This document shows positions 5,057 through 5,747 of a DNA stretch of 5,747 nucleotides, one piece after another. Positions within the stretch are counted from its first letter, which is position 1; every line of letters begins with the position of its first letter. The stretch is from SVQP01 sp045606685. GTDB taxonomy: Bacteria; Bacillota; Clostridia; Oscillospirales; CAG-272. A program made the translations under genes and the position numbers. The stretch covers positions 1 through 5,747 of the forward strand of contig JAZUSJ010000020.1 of assembly GCA_045606685.1 (NCBI GenBank). Reading direction: 5' to 3'. A model generated the notes under the pieces. That model worked only from the letters and a program-made list of their open reading frames with translations. It did not search any database and was not told where the DNA came from.

Positions 5057-5730
5057 ATCAACTGAGTAAAAAACAACTGCGTGCGCACTACCGTGCCGCG
5101 CGTGCGGATATGCTGCCTGAGCAAAGGGACGCGCAGACGCGTGAGATCTGTGCGCATATTTTGCAAAGCCCCATGTACCGGGCTGCATCCTGTGTGCTGC
5201 TTTATGCGGCTACCGAGGGTGAGATCGATCTGTCCTGTGTGGCGGCTGACGCATGGGAAAGGGGCAAGGTCGTGGCGTATCCGCGCTGCCTTGATAAGGC
5301 GGGAAACATGGCTTTTTTTGCCGTGGAATCCCCCGAGCAGCTGGAAAAGGGCAGCTTTGGCATTTTGGAGCCGCGCTTGGATTGCCCCTTGTGGCAGCCC
5401 GCGGACGACGCACTTTGCATCGTACCCGCGCTTGCCGTGGACAAAGAGGGCAACCGACTTGGCTACGGTAGGGGCTATTACGACAGGTTTTTGGCATCCT
5501 TTGAAGGGATGAGCGCGTGTGCGGTGTTTGAGGTCGGCATAGCCGAGTATTTGCCGCACGACGCGTATGACGTACCTGTACAATATATTTTTGATCGAAA
5601 GGGGGAATGGCGCGTGGATCAGAAACCATCGCAGGATTGGCAGGACGATCCAAACGAAACTATCATAGACGACAGCGATTATGCATCCGAGCAAGCAGTT
5701 CCCACCATCGATGACGAAGTCGGATCGTAG
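5053..5730 (+). CDS. 5-formyltetrahydrofolate cyclo-ligase with acidic C-terminal tail
   Basis: This 225-residue enzyme converts 5-formyltetrahydrofolate to 5,10-methenyltetrahydrofolate with ATP, returning the stored folate to one-carbon metabolism. Motifs are the basic N-terminal KKQLRAHYRAARADM (6-20), YAATEGEID (51-59), YPRC (76-79), SFGILEP (101-107), IVPALAVD (123-130) and the substrate/ATP-site GYGRGYYDRFL (137-147). Family members usually have about 180-200 residues and end soon after a motif like VQYIFDRKG (176-184). Here a further 39 or so residues (187-225) are rich in Asp, Glu and Gln and look disordered. The start is the ATG at 5053, which overlaps the DJ-1 stop as ATGA, and the preceding gene supplies translational coupling. 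A longer frame from an upstream codon at 4987 would lie inside the DJ-1 gene and is not preferred. The gene is variously named fthC, ygfA or MTHFS. Confidence 0.93.
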   Translation: MNQLSKKQLRAHYRAARADMLPEQRDAQTREICAHILQSPMYRAASCVLLYAATEGEIDLSCVAADAWERGKVVAYPRCLDKAGNMAFFAVESPEQLEKGSFGILEPRLDCPLWQPADDALCIVPALAVDKEGNRLGYGRGYYDRFLASFEGMSACAVFEVGIAEYLPHDAYDVPVQYIFDRKGEWRVDQKPSQDWQDDPNETIIDDSDYASEQAVPTIDDEVGS

Positions 5731-5747
5731 CCATGTCGTTCTGTGGG

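Noticed and set aside
5711..5747. Possible start of a next gene (ATG at 5711 or 5733) open to the window edge
   Set aside because: No ribosome binding site is visible and at most 12 codons are present, so it cannot be supported.

Overview
The window looks like chromosomal DNA from a gut-type member of the Clostridia (Firmicutes). The grounds are GC-rich coding sequence with AT-rich promoters, strong GGAGG-type ribosome binding sites, extended -10 boxes of the form TGnTATAAT, and families of short structured intergenic repeats of a kind I associate with uncultured Clostridia. The last point is from memory. I cannot fix the genus.

Left part (1-2463). A truncated sugar O-acetyltransferase reading frame on the minus strand runs into an 88-nt imperfect palindrome at the window edge. 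Divergent from it is a 690-residue cytoplasmic DUF6259-type protein, a probable glycoside hydrolase. The two genes have back-to-back promoters whose -35 boxes form the arms of a perfect 8-bp inverted repeat, a possible shared control site.

Middle (2464-3133). About 440 bp carry no convincing gene. They hold three related stem-loop units beginning GTAGGG, other small hairpins and a stretch resembling a collapsed tRNA. Next come a strong bidirectional terminator and a tRNA-Ser(CGA) gene on the minus strand with its own promoter and an encoded CCA. This tRNA has a U-U mismatch in its anticodon stem.

Right part (3134-5747). A strong promoter drives a compact housekeeping operon: hisS (histidyl-tRNA synthetase), a DJ-1/PfpI-family protein, and 5-formyltetrahydrofolate cyclo-ligase. 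The last two genes overlap by ATGA. hisS has a short leader with no T-box, and its motif 3 lacks the usual arginine. The cyclo-ligase has an acidic C-terminal tail of about 39 residues beyond the normal domain.

I found no convincing new multi-gene system. The points most worth following are the covarying repeat family, the palindrome that ends the acetyltransferase frame, the unusual HisRS motif 3 and the DUF6259 enzyme.
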